Origin: Diadophis punctatus similis
Taxonomy: Eukaryota > Chordata > Lepidosauria > Squamata > Dipsadidae
DNA: 64,000 nt
Direction: 5' to 3'
Assembly: GCA_023053685.1 (NCBI GenBank)
Contig: JALIGW010000058.1
Coordinates: 3,620,045-3,684,044 of the forward strand
The position numbers and the translations under genes are program-made. Of the stretch, positions 48,488 through 60,500 are shown piece by piece. The notes under the pieces were generated by a model. That model did no database searches. It saw only the letters and a list, made by a program, of their open reading frames with translations, and was not told where the DNA came from. Numbering within the stretch: position 1 is the stretch's first letter; each line of letters begins with the position of its first letter.

Positions 48488-50597
48488 TATTTACGGAACA
48501 TGACCGAGTCTAGTGAATTTAGCAGCATCCCGTGCTGAAGGTCTGGTTTAACTTTTTGCTTTTCGTGTATAGAATCAATGCAAACTGTTGGGTGGGATTA
48601 TCATGTCTGCGTATGCAGAGAAACGGATCAGTACAGTGACTATGTTTTGCAGGTTGTGTGAACACAACCACAGTGTCATTTGGGAAAGAGCTGGGCGGTT
48701 GTGTAGAAAAATGTCCAGGCATTAAACAATCTCCGCAATAACCTTTTTCTGGAGCAGGCCAAGTGGTAAAAATTCATCCCTTTGGCTCTCCCCAGGTGTC
48801 CACAGATACCTGGGAGCGGATGTGACTCTTCTCACCCCATCAAAACATTCTCTGTATAAATGAGCGACTAACTTTTATTCTTGGGCATAAACACCGACAA
48901 CTTGATCCCTCGGCTTTCCCTAACAGAAAATTAGCCTCGCACATGGGGCCAAGCCAAGCTTGGCTTCCTCATGATTCAGTGCAAACCCACGCACTCCACG
49001 CAAACAAGCCCGCCGTATAAGAGTTTAGTGTGACGAGTGAAGCTTGTCAATCTTGTGGCTTGCTGCCAGCGAAAGGGATCTTAAGAGAGTTTGCATTCTC
49101 TCACAAGAGGGGCCCTATCTAGCCATTGCTTTTGCTCGCGGATGGCTGTAAATAGGGGTCTTTTGCTAGCTTGGATGAAATGGCAGCCACAGGATTTAAG
49201 ACAATGTGACATTGTTTTACCCCTCCCCACCCTCCCCACTTCAAACGGATGTGGAGTTTAATCCCTACCTAGTCAGTTTCTCTACTCCCTTGATCGTTTG
49301 TTCTAACACGTTACAAGCAAAACTATGGAAACTCAAAGGAGGCACATTTTCCTAGGCCGGTACTACAATAACGGTCCATGTCCGGGCCTTGATCTACTGA
49401 AGGGTTGCATCAAACTGGTAGCTCGACATTCTTGCCTACTGGATGGGCAGAAGTAGCGACCAGGTGGGGGCACACAGTACGCTGGAGCCTGCTCCATATT
49501 TAGCCTCTCCAGTTTACAAAGAAAGGGTTAGCATCGCTGAAGAGAGCAACCCGCCACTGGAACCCCTCCGCCGATCAACCAGGACAGCAGCGTTCAAGTT
49601 TGCCAAAAGTGAACATAGTGCAAAGCTAAACAACAACAGACTTAAGGGCTTCTTTGAACCCCCACAAGAGGGGACGGCAGGTTGCTCCATGTGAGGTATA
49701 TCTCTGCCTTCTCCTTATCTTCGTTCCCGGGAGCATTTTCCGAAATGCGGAGAGCAGAGCAGGCTCAGAGCAAACGGTTCAGAAAGTGTGACAAATGTGA
49801 CAGGGGGCGAGCGACGCGTCTGCAGGCACCCTTGCACGCCGCACTCACAATTCGACACATTTCACAACATTCTTGGAGGTGAAGGGGAATGACTGCCCAA
49901 ATCCTCTTTCCGTCTTGCACAAATATTTCTAGAAAGGAGGGCTGGCACCAACCGGGCACGAGGAACCCCTGACTACATTTCCTGTAGTGTGTGTTGCTCT
50001 GATGTCGCGTTCCCGGGTATCCCTCGAAAACGTTGCAGCGTCGTGTCGTATCTGCAGGCAGGACATAATCTGAGGCAAGGTTCGCCAAGGGTTAGCCTCG
50101 GAAGAGGCGACGCGACAGTACACAATCTATGAACAAAGTGCTGAGTGTGCTTTTTTTTCTCCCTTTCTCCTACGGTACATCAACTAGCGCTAGTAGACTC
50201 AGGGTTGGGGGAAGAGAGAAATCCGAACAGCGGAGGGGATGTGGAGGCTGGCCTACAGTTTGCATTATAAAACGGCAGATCTTCGTAGGAAGGCTCATTC
50301 AAAGTACAAAGGTGATTGGATGCGTACTGTCTTCACTAGAAACACAAGGGTGGGTTGACTAAGGACGACATCTGTATCAAAAGGGCAGGTAATAGTGGTG
50401 TGGAACAAGCTTATAAATGTAGTGATTCACAAATCCTATGTCTATTATTGAACTGGGGTCAGCTAGAAAGTATTAGGATTCATGTTATTCTAGCAAGCCT
50501 GCACCCGCCAAATTTCCAGATCAAGATTTGGGGTTCTGCAAGACTTCTGCACCATCTTATATACCATTATACTAAGAGAATATGTGTGGCTCAGGGT

Positions 50598-50905
50598 TGA
50601 ACTAGGGTATCCTTGGTGGTCTTTGAGCTTAGTGGTTTCCTTGCAGACGTTTCATGACTCCAACAGGTAACATTATCAGTGTTAGAAGAGAGTGGGGTTT
50701 GCGGGGAGGAGGAGGAGGAAGAGGAGGAGGAGGCTTCATGACCCAACTCAGTAACGTCATTAATGCTGGAAGGGAGTGGGGTTCGTGAAGAGGAGGACTG
50801 TGGAGGTCCTTGGTGTTCTCTGAGCTTGGTTGTTTTCTTTCAGACGTTTCATCACCCAACTCGGTAACATCATCAGTGCTAGAAGGGAGAGGGGTTTGCT
50901 CTCTG
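50598..50905. repeat. Interspersed repeat of the gacgtttca family
   Basis: Two units with gcagacgtttcatgactcca and cagacgtttcatcacccaac, related to 34253-35010. Confidence 0.5.
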
Positions 50906-51332
50906 TTTTATCTCTTTTAGATCCGCAGATCCCCAACCTTTCTGGCTCCCCAGAACTGGCAGTGGCGGTGGTGGTTGTGGCGGGGGACAGGGGATGGTTT
51001 TGCGCGCGTGCTTGCCGCTTTCGCAAATGGAGCCTCATGCACTTGCGCACTCACCCACCTCTTCAATGGCCCAGTTCCCAACGGGCCACAGACTGGGTCC
51101 AGACGGCAGACCGGGGAGTTAGGGATCCCTGTCTCAGATAACAAGAAACGGGGGAAAGAAGCCACCAGTTTGCAAGGAGACAGAAGATGAAGCCGGACCT
51201 CTGGAAATTTGTGGGTGGGTGGGTAGAAAAGGGGGGCTGGTGGAATTTGGGGTGCTGCTGTCACAAACATCTTTTCAACATGCCCTCTGCCTCCTGTCAG
51301 GCAAAACAGACACCGTCTTTCTTCTACTGCAG

Positions 51333-51395
51333 TGTTTTTCGAACTCGGCAACTGGAGGATGGGTGGACTTCAACTGCCAGAATTCCCCAGCCAGC
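51333..51395. repeat. Palindromic MITE half
   Basis: gtttttcgaactcggcaact and acttcaactgccagaattcc. Confidence 0.5.
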
Positions 51396-51986
51396 CATGC
51401 TGCAAGACAGGTTCCTGTAAGGTGAAGAAGACAGATGGACCTGGACTTAAAGCAGGATGGGAAATGGTTTAGGGAAGGTGAGGTAGACTCAGGGCTGGTT
51501 AGAGGATAAAACTTGGAAAAAAAGCAGGAAAGAGAGAAGAGGGAGGCCGCGACAACGGAGCAACGTTTTCTGCACCCACTCAGAAACATTCAGATGTTAA
51601 GAGGAGGGAGAAGTGAGTCAGCCAATCGTGTAGGAAACGCGACGCACGTTTCCTAGAGCAAACTGAGTTTTCAAAAGCAGCACCCCTGAAAGGAGACGAT
51701 TTCTCAGCAAGGAGAAGGCGGTTTGGATCCTATCCACGCCGCGCCAGGGTCACCACAGCAATGGCTTCTCCCAAGCTATTTGCATAAATCAAGAATCCAG
51801 CACATCAGGATGCCGGTCCAGTTGCCCACCTGTGCGCTAAATAAACCAGGGAAGAGGGAAGAGAAATTCAAGTGTGCGTACGGGATTTACAATCATGGTT
51901 CCCCATAAACCCTGGTGGCTCTGAGGGCAGCAAAGCAGATGTGCGTGCACACGACAGAGTTGGTTGGGCGGGGAAGGAGGAAGAAG

Positions 51987-53241
51987 TTATGGCTGAGAGC
52001 AGGTGCTGTTTATGTTGGTGACCGACCGGCAGCTGATCTTCCGGATCGAGTGCAGGGCGACGGTGCAACAGCCCCGCAGCAGAGCGCTGATGTTGTAAAC
52101 GGGCTGCCCCTGCCTCCGCTGCGAACGGCACAGCCAGGCGACTGTAGGCACAGCTGGCACGACCACCGCCAAGAGATCCACAAGGAAGTGGCGGCTCCAG
52201 TACGTTTTGGGCTCGGCTAAAGAATCCGCTGGGGCTGCTGCCCCTGCGGTGTCCTCTCCTGGCTCGGTTGCCTCATCTTCAGGGGTGCAGACGATGCTCA
52301 CGGATGGGCTGGCGCTGCATGGCTGATGCACAGCTGGGTTTCGCGAGGCCGGCTGGCCACCGGGCTTCTCGGTGGGTTCTCCGGCACTGACCACGACAGC
52401 TGAGAAGGGTTCGGGGGCCATCCTGTCTGTGGGGTTCGAGCAGTTGGGGACGCCACTCTCTGAGCTGCTGGGCTCGGCCACCTCCTCTATCTCAGAGGGC
52501 CACTCCGAGGTGGGACTGGCGAGGCTGCCTGCTTGAGATTTCATGACTTTCTCCAAGATGGTGTCCAGATCTGGCTGGTAATGTCCGAAGTCTGTCTGGA
52601 TGGCTTGTTCCTGCATGCAGCTAGCTTGTACGGCGGCCTCCACGCTCTGCGGAGATCCCATCAGTTTCTCGTACGTGGAGCTGGTGTGCATCTGGGACCC
52701 CAGGGTGTAGGAGGTGTGCAGGGATGAGGCATCATCGGGCCCACACTCCACCCCTGAGGACAGGAGGCTGCTGTGGTCCAGCAGATCTGTCCGGCTCAAG
52801 GAGTTCTCTGCAGCCACGAAACCACTATCGGCTCCGTCATCCACTGAGATGGTTTGAGAGCCGCCGATGTTCTTGTCCGTCGCTCCCTGCTCACTCAACT
52901 TGGTGTACGTGGAACTGCGGGTGAGCGAGCGTGCGGGGGACCCCCCGGCCGACTCGGCATGCCCTTCCTCTTTGACCGTCCCATTCTGCGCAACCTCCAT
53001 GCTGTGCAGCAGCGTCTCCAGCTTCTTGTTCTGAATGTTGATGTCCACAAAGTACTTCTGGAGGCCTTTGTCTTTCTCAATCAGGTTATTCTTGACGGTG
53101 TCGATAACCTGCTTGAGCTGCTTAATCTCCTTCCGGGCTTCTTTGAGGGCCAGCTGAGCCTCCACTCGGTGACATTCCTCCTCAATCCAGTCTTCCTGCA
53201 TCCTGGAGAGTTGAGTCTTCAGGTCTTCAATCTCGCCATCC
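51987..53241 (-). CDS. SNPH: SNPH last coding exon 4 (residues 102-518)
   Basis: The acceptor is ctgcAG with first exon base 53241. The open frame continues upstream through intron sequence to 53393, but the residues there do not look like syntaphilin. The exon encodes [20 protein letters not shown], the rest of the coiled coil, a Ser/Thr-rich middle with [12 protein letters not shown], the anchor, and a basic tail ([20 protein letters not shown]). The last residues ([12 protein letters not shown]) differ from mammals. Confidence 0.5.
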
Positions 53242-54842
53242 CTGCAGTGGACAGACAAGCAGATGGTCATTGGGCTGATTGCAATGTAAGGTTCCATACT
53301 GGACACCAAAGCACAATATTTTAGGGTTGGGTTAAATTCTACATATAGGACAGTGCTGATGTCTTTGCATGTTTTCTGCAACCGTCTCTGCACTTACGGG
53401 AGAGTATAACTCACATAGTGCTGAATAGAGCTTTTGGTAGGCAGAGGATAATATTTCGGAGGCCCCATTTGATACATGAGTAGTCCTTGACTTACAACCA
53501 CAGGGTGTCAACTCGCAAAGCATCCCTGGCCTGCTCTCAAGTTGCCATAGGCAGGGGGGGATGGGGAAACGAACTTTGCAGCCACAGCGAGGCAGCTCAT
53601 CAGTCAAAACAAAAGCACGTTCCAGCCATCTCCCTGTCAAGGCCATCTCCGCGGTTACCCACAGTGACCGGAGGGGAGTGATCTCTACAACCCACGAAAT
53701 TGCTTCGTTGGAGAATGTGACTGATGACACACCTTGGGGGGAGGGGGGAAACAGGGTCGGAGCCGGAACGTAAATTAAGTGGGGTCAGAGCTGGCTTCAC
53801 TTGGAACGTGCCGACATGAAACTCCTAATAAATAACTAGATTTCTTTTGAATCATGGCTCGAGGCTCATGATTTAGTTAGGGCATCTGTCAGAACTCTGA
53901 CACAGAGATTAACATCAGGCAACCAAAGAGAAAACCATAACCCCACCAACACTGGCAGGGAAAGCTACTGTATATAAACAGGAAGCAAACTCCACACTTA
54001 CTCACACTGATGATGTTCCCTAGCTGGGTCATGAAATGTCTCCAAAAAAACAACCAAGCTCAGAAAGAGCCAACACCCCACAGTCATCATTTTCCTCCTC
54101 TTCCTCCTCCTCTTCCTCCTCCTCTCCTATTCCCCCACTCTGCAAACCCCATTCCCAGCTAGCACTGATGAGCAAACGCCACACTTACTCCCACTGATGA
54201 GGTTAGCTAGTTGGGTCATGAAACGTCTGCAAGAAAACCACCAAGCTCAGAGAGCTCCAAGGACCCCACAGTTCAACCTTGAGCTATAGAGAGTCTCTTC
54301 TATTGGCAAACACTGTGAGTCCATCCACATTGCAGGACAATCCAGCTGATGTCGTTGAAGGAGTTGCTAAGTACACTAGCACAAGGGCTGGCTCTCACTG
54401 CATGCTGTAACCCAAGTAGTTCATCGCTTACCCCTTGGTGGCATGGGAGACAGCAACAACGTCTCAAAGAACCACGAGTGACACAAGATCCTGCTGAATT
54501 AGGCACGGAGGAAACCCCCATTTCTCTGCCCCGGATGCTCACCTGTCCTGAAGCCTCTCGTGGGTGTCCCTCAGCCTGGCCCGCAGGTGTCGGATGCAGA
54601 CCTCTTTCTGCTGGAGAGGGGTGAGATATTGCTCAGGAGTTGGGGGCTTGATCCCATGGTTGTCACTACACAGGAGGTACTTGACGGGGCGCCTGAAAAG
54701 AGAGGAAGACACAATGAACCACCTTCCTTCCTTCCTTCCTTCTTTCATCTCTCTCTCTCTCTCTTTCTCATCTCTCTTCCCCCTTCCTTCCTCCCTCCCT
54801 TTCTTTCCCTCTCTCCCTTCTTTCCTCCCTCCCTCCCACTCT

Positions 54843-54877
<35 letters not shown>

Positions 54878-56829
54878 CTTTCTTTCTTTCTTTCTCTTTC
54901 TTCTTTCTTTGTGTCTCTTTCTTTGTGTCTCTTTCTTTTTTCTCTTTCTCTCCCCCTTCCTTCCTCCCTCTCTCCCTTCCTCCCTTTTCTTTCTATCCCC
55001 TCTCCTTCCTTCCTCCCCCTCCCTTCCCCTTCCTCCCTTCTTCCCATCTCTCCTTCCTTCCTTCCCTCCTCCCTCCTCCCTCCTCCCCATCTCTCCTTCC
55101 TTCCTTCCCTTCTTCCCATCTCTCCTTCCATCCTTCCCTCCTTCCTCCTTCCCATCTCTCCTTCCTTCCTTCCTTCCTTCCTTCCTTCCTTCCTTCCTTC
55201 CTTCCTTCCTTCCTTCCTTCCTTCTTTCATCTCTCTCTCTCTCTCTTTCTCATCTCTCTTCCCCCTTCCTTCCTCCCTCCCTTTCTTTCCCTCTCTCCCT
55301 TCTTTCCTCCCTCCCACTCTTCTTTCTTTCTTTCTTTCTCTTTCTTTCTTTCTTTCTCTTTCTTCTTTCTTTGTGTCTCTTTCTTTGTGTCTCTTTCTTT
55401 TTTCTCTTTCTCTCCCCCTTCCTTCATCCCTCTCTCCCTTCCTCCCTTTTCTTTCTATCCCCTCTCCTTCCTTCCTCCCCCTCCCTTCCCCTTCCTCCCT
55501 TCTTCCCATCTCTCCTTCCTTCCTTCCCCCCTCCCTCCTCCCCATCTCTCCTTCCTTCCTTCCCTTCTTCCCATCTCTCCTTCCATCCTTCCCTCCTTCC
55601 TCCTTCCCATCTCTCCTTCCTTCCTTCCTTCCTTCCTTCCTTCCTTCCTTCCTTCCTTCCCATCTCTCCTTCCTTCCTTCCTTCCTTCCTTCCTTCCCTT
55701 CTTCCCTTCTTCCCTTCTCTCCTTCCTTCCTTCCTTCCTTCCTTCCTTCCTTCCTTCCTTCCTTCCTTCCTTCCTTCCTTCCTTCCTTCCTTCCTTCCTT
55801 CCCTCCCTCCCTTTGAATCCCATGGATCTGCGAGGATGTCTATCCACTTTTGCGCATGTGTTCACACAACTGGGTGACCCTGCTGTCCCTCCCTCCAGCC
55901 AACTGCATTGCTACGAGTGCCAGACTCGGGTGTGCTGTATGCTTAAGCTCTGCTCTCTTTTCTTCTAGGTTTCCAAGAGACGGGGAAAGCCAGCCCACCT
56001 GGTCTTCTCCTCGCTCTAGAGTCTGGAGTGATTGATGAAGCAACGAATAGGAGACGAAGGACGTGGAATGGACGGTGGGGTTGGAGAAGACTGGGTGGAC
56101 ATTTAGAAGGAAGACAGGACTTTATCCTCACAACACGTAAGGCACATGTCTAGTAGGGACTAGCCAGAGTCCGAATTTTATTGCCTCTCCCCCAAATTCA
56201 TGGCCAGCCCCCAGAACCAGCCTTCTTCTCACCGCCAAGTGAGGTGGACCTCTACAAGGGGCTGTTTCTGTGGTGGCTTCCCATCCATGGAGTCCTTCTC
56301 CAGGTGAGCTGGCTTGGCCTCCACGCTAACTTAATTTCTGCACCCAATGAAGGCCGTTTTATCTTTCCAGGGTTTTCAATGGATTTTTGATGCTTTTGTA
56401 TTGTTATTACAGGCAGTTCTCGACTTATAACAGTTTATTTAGTGAGTGTTCAAAGTTACAACGGCACTGGAAAACGTGGCTTATGACCGTTTTTCACACT
56501 TATGACCGTTGCAGCATCCCCAAGATCACGTGATCCAAATTCGGATGTTTGGCAACTGACTCATGTTTATGACGGTTGCAGCGTCCCGGGGTCACGTGAT
56601 CCCCTTTTGTGACCGTCTGACAAGCAAGGTCAATGGGGAAGCCCGATTTGCTTAACAACCATGATGCTACCTTAACCATTGCAGTGATTCGCTTAACAAC
56701 CATGTGACTAGAAAGACGGTAAAATGGGGCACACTGAACAGGTGTCTCACTTAGCAACAAAAATTTTGGACTCAACGTACATGAAGAGGATCAGAAGGCT
56801 ATCAAAATTGGAAGTAAACTGCAAGATAG

Positions 56830-56908
<79 letters not shown>

Positions 56909-56958
56909 ATAGATAGAAAGAAAGATAGAGAGATAGAGAGATAGAGAGATAGAGAGAT

Positions 56959-57023
<65 letters not shown>

Positions 57024-57249
57024 TAGGTAGGTAGATAGAAAGATAGAGAGAGATGATTAGATAGATAGATAGATAGATAGGTAGATAGATAGATAGATGG
57101 TAGGTAGGTAGGTACATGGTAGGTAGGTAGGTAGATAGAAGGTAGGTAGGTAGGTAGAAAGATAGATAGATAAATAGATAGATAGATATAGATAGTAAGT
57201 AGGTAGGTAGATAGATAGATAATAGGTAGGTAGGTAGATAGATAGGTAG

Positions 57250-57337
<88 letters not shown>

Positions 57338-57434
57338 GTAGGTAGGTAGATGGGTATAGATAGATAGATGATAGATATAGATAGATAGATAGACAGATGT
57401 AGATAGATAGATAGATGATAGATAGATGAAAGAT

Positions 57435-57505
<71 letters not shown>

Positions 57506-60500
57506 GATAGACATGACAAATAGACACAGCGAAAGAGACAGAAACAGTGAAAGAGAAAGAGAGACAAAGAGAGAGACAAAGAGAGAGAGATGAGACAGAG
57601 GTAGATAGCAATAGCACTTAGACTTATATACTGCTTCACAGTGCTTTACAGAATGAGCATCTTGCTCCCAACAATCTGGGTCCACCTCGGAAGGAGGGAA
57701 GGCTAAGTCAGCTTGAGTCGGTGAGAATCAAACTGCAGGCAGTGGGCAGAGTCTGCATTGTAATATGTAGCATTGCCAACTGAAGCAAAACTAGGATAGC
57801 GTGTGGGTTAAAATCAGGATAAATGCCATGCTATTGCACCCTAGACCAGGCATATTGGCCCTTCGGCCTGGACCAGCATTGCTCAGCGGCGCCCCCTGGG
57901 GTTACCTTGGTGTGGGACTGCTGTCGCTGCCCTTACAGGAGCCTGAGTTGCTGCTGCTGCTGAGCGAAGAGGTGCCGTAGGTGTCGCGCATACTGACGGG
58001 CGGGGAGGGGCGCCTGGAGGCAGGAAGAAGAGGCTGTTTCTCAGTCGGAGTGGCTGGGGCCGTTGCAGACTTAAAGAGGGAGGCTGAGCCACTCCTTCCG
58101 TAAAACTCACGGCTTCCACAACCCGAGGGAACACAAATGCACAAGACAGGAGAAGAGAATCAAGGTAAAAAGTAGGACCATACAATCAGGAGAGGGAAGA
58201 GATCACAATGGAAGGGTGCAGAAGCTTTACTACAAGTAGCAATAGCAGGACCAAGGGGTGCATATGGGGCTGGGTGTGTGTGTGTGTGTATAGATCCCTC
58301 CCCCTTTCCTGCCCTCTTTAATGCCTTAGTTTTCCCCAAATTGGGCATCTTCAGATATGTAGACTGACTCCCAGAACTCTCAGTGCTGGCCATGCATGCT
58401 AGGGAATTAAGTTATCACATACGGAAGAAAGAAAATCAAACTACTAATAATTAAGTTATCACATATGGAAGAAAGAAAATCAAACTACTAATAATTAAGT
58501 TATCACATACGGAAGAAAGAAAATCAAATTACCAATAATGAAATTATCACATATGGAAGAAAGAAAATCAAACTACCAATAATGAAGTTACTACATACGG
58601 AAGAAAGAAAATCAAACTACCAATAATGAAGTTATCACATATGGAAAAAAGAAAATCGAATTACCAATAATTAAGTTATCACATACAGAAGAAAGAAAAT
58701 CAAACTACCAATAATGAAGTTATCACATACGGAAGGAAGTAAATCAAATTTCCAATATCACAATGCCTACATGCAAATCTACAGAGCGACTGATCCTCGG
58801 AATACCAATGATTGTTCTTGCTGGTCATTGGATCCCAAAAAGGTGATTTGTAACACTCTTTGGAAATGGTGCAAAAAAAAAAAAAGAGGAAGCTAACACA
58901 GTGACGTAGAGATATCCCTTGATATTTAAGAAAGTTGAGGGGGGGGGGAAGGCAAATAAAAGAAGATGAATTTGTTGGAGAAGTTCCAGATCATGGGTAC
59001 AGCCATCAAATAAATTTTTTCTTCCCAGGTTAAGCAATATTATGCAAAAAAAGGATGAGAAAATTAAAGGTAGAAAATAAGAAAGAACAGAAAATCTAAC
59101 TCTAGTTTATACTATACCATTTGACACAAATCATTTTCTTTGCCCTTGCCAATCATGTCCATCTATCACAATGTTTTTCAACTATGGCAACTTCAGTCCA
59201 CCCATTTTAAAGTAGCAAATATGAGAAACATTGGTTTAAATCTACGTACTTCGCTGTACCCCTGAATCTACTGTTTCTTACCTCCTATGAGAAAAAAACA
59301 GTCAGTATAACTTCCATGAACTGTTCAACCTTAATACCATGTTTCCCCGAAAATAAGACCTTGTCTTATATTTTTTTGAACCCTGAAATAAGTGCTTGGC
59401 CTTATTGCCATGCACTCAAAAGCCCGATTGGGCTTATTATCAGGGGAGGTCTTATTTTGAGGGAAACAGGGTAGTTTAGAATAGAACAACAGGGGGGTTG
59501 GACTGGAAGGGACCTTGTCGGTCATCCAGTCCAACCCCCCAGCCAAGCAGGAGACCCTACACCATTTCTGACAGATGGCAGTCCAGTCTCTTCTTGAAAG
59601 CTTCCAGTAATGAAGCTCCCACAACCTCTGAAGGCAACTTGTGTTCCATGGGTTGATTGTTCTATTGGTTGATTGTTGATAACAGTAAATGTTAAAAGTT
59701 CCAGTTCTGAACTGGAGAAAATCTCTGGAATAGCATGGACATTTTGCTACTTAAACGGAAACCTATTTAGAATATAATAGAATAGAATTTTTATTGGCCA
59801 AGTGTGATTGGACACACAAGGAATTTGTCTTGGTGCATATGCTCTCAGTGTACATAAAAGACAAGATACGTTCATCAGGAATCATAAGGTACTTAATGAT
59901 AGTCCGGGTACAAATAAACCATATCCAAATTTTATTATTGTGTAAGGTCAATGATCTTGATTTGAAGAATTCTAAGCTTCGTTTTTATTGTTGGCTTATT
60001 TTGTGTTATAGAAACACAACTATCCAATTGTTCTGCTCTTTCAAAGAGAGCTACACAAATATATATTTATACACAATGTATATTAACCCTTATGCTGTGG
60101 CTGTAGTGTCATTGTTTATCCTTCTTGTTCTTTACTTCCCTCTTTTATTGGTGTGACAAATTCCTTGTGTGTCTAATCACACTTGGCTAAATAAAGTATT
60201 GAATTCAATTCAATTTTAAATCCATCCGTTTTAATGATGGAGGCAGTCTTTTTAGCAAGGATGATTAAATCCTCTGTTTAACAAATTCCCAAAGTATCAC
60301 TGGCAAACAAGCATTTGGCAAACAAGCAAACATCACTTCAGTGGCAAACAAGCATTTGGGGTAACCATCTTTCCTGAATGCCGAAGAAGCCACGGAACTA
60401 AATTGGAACAAAGGATTCACGTACGTAGAAGGGCAGGCAACTGTTTGTTGAAACATTGGCCGATAAATGACACTTGTGCAATGTTGCATAGTGTCACCCA

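Larger units (their letters stand above)
48850..51986 (-). other. SNPH: Probable SNPH 3'UTR
   Basis: About 3.1 kb after the SNPH stop has few interspersed repeats compared with its surroundings. Mammalian SNPH mRNAs have a long 3'UTR. A minus-strand AATAAA lies at 48879-48874, followed by a GT-rich stretch, giving a plausible cleavage site near 48850. Two repeat pieces interrupt it (50598-50905 and 51333-51395). This is inference from position and repeat content. Confidence 0.5.

Noticed and set aside
49443..49694. 83-codon frame on the + strand after SNPH
   Set aside because: Has a phrase (PLEPLRRSTR) reminiscent of retroelement polyproteins, but no neighbouring domains; it is more likely antisense to the SNPH 3'UTR.
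53242..53393. N-terminal extension of SNPH exon 4
   Set aside because: The frame stays open upstream of the acceptor, but its residues are not syntaphilin-like and the spliced exons 1-3 supply the conserved N-terminus in phase.
54560..55968. Long Ser/Pro/Phe-rich open frames in both directions
   Set aside because: Produced by the CT-rich simple repeat in the SNPH intron; the same holds for frames at 62755-63504, 39390-40599, 35465-36019 and 15094-15497.
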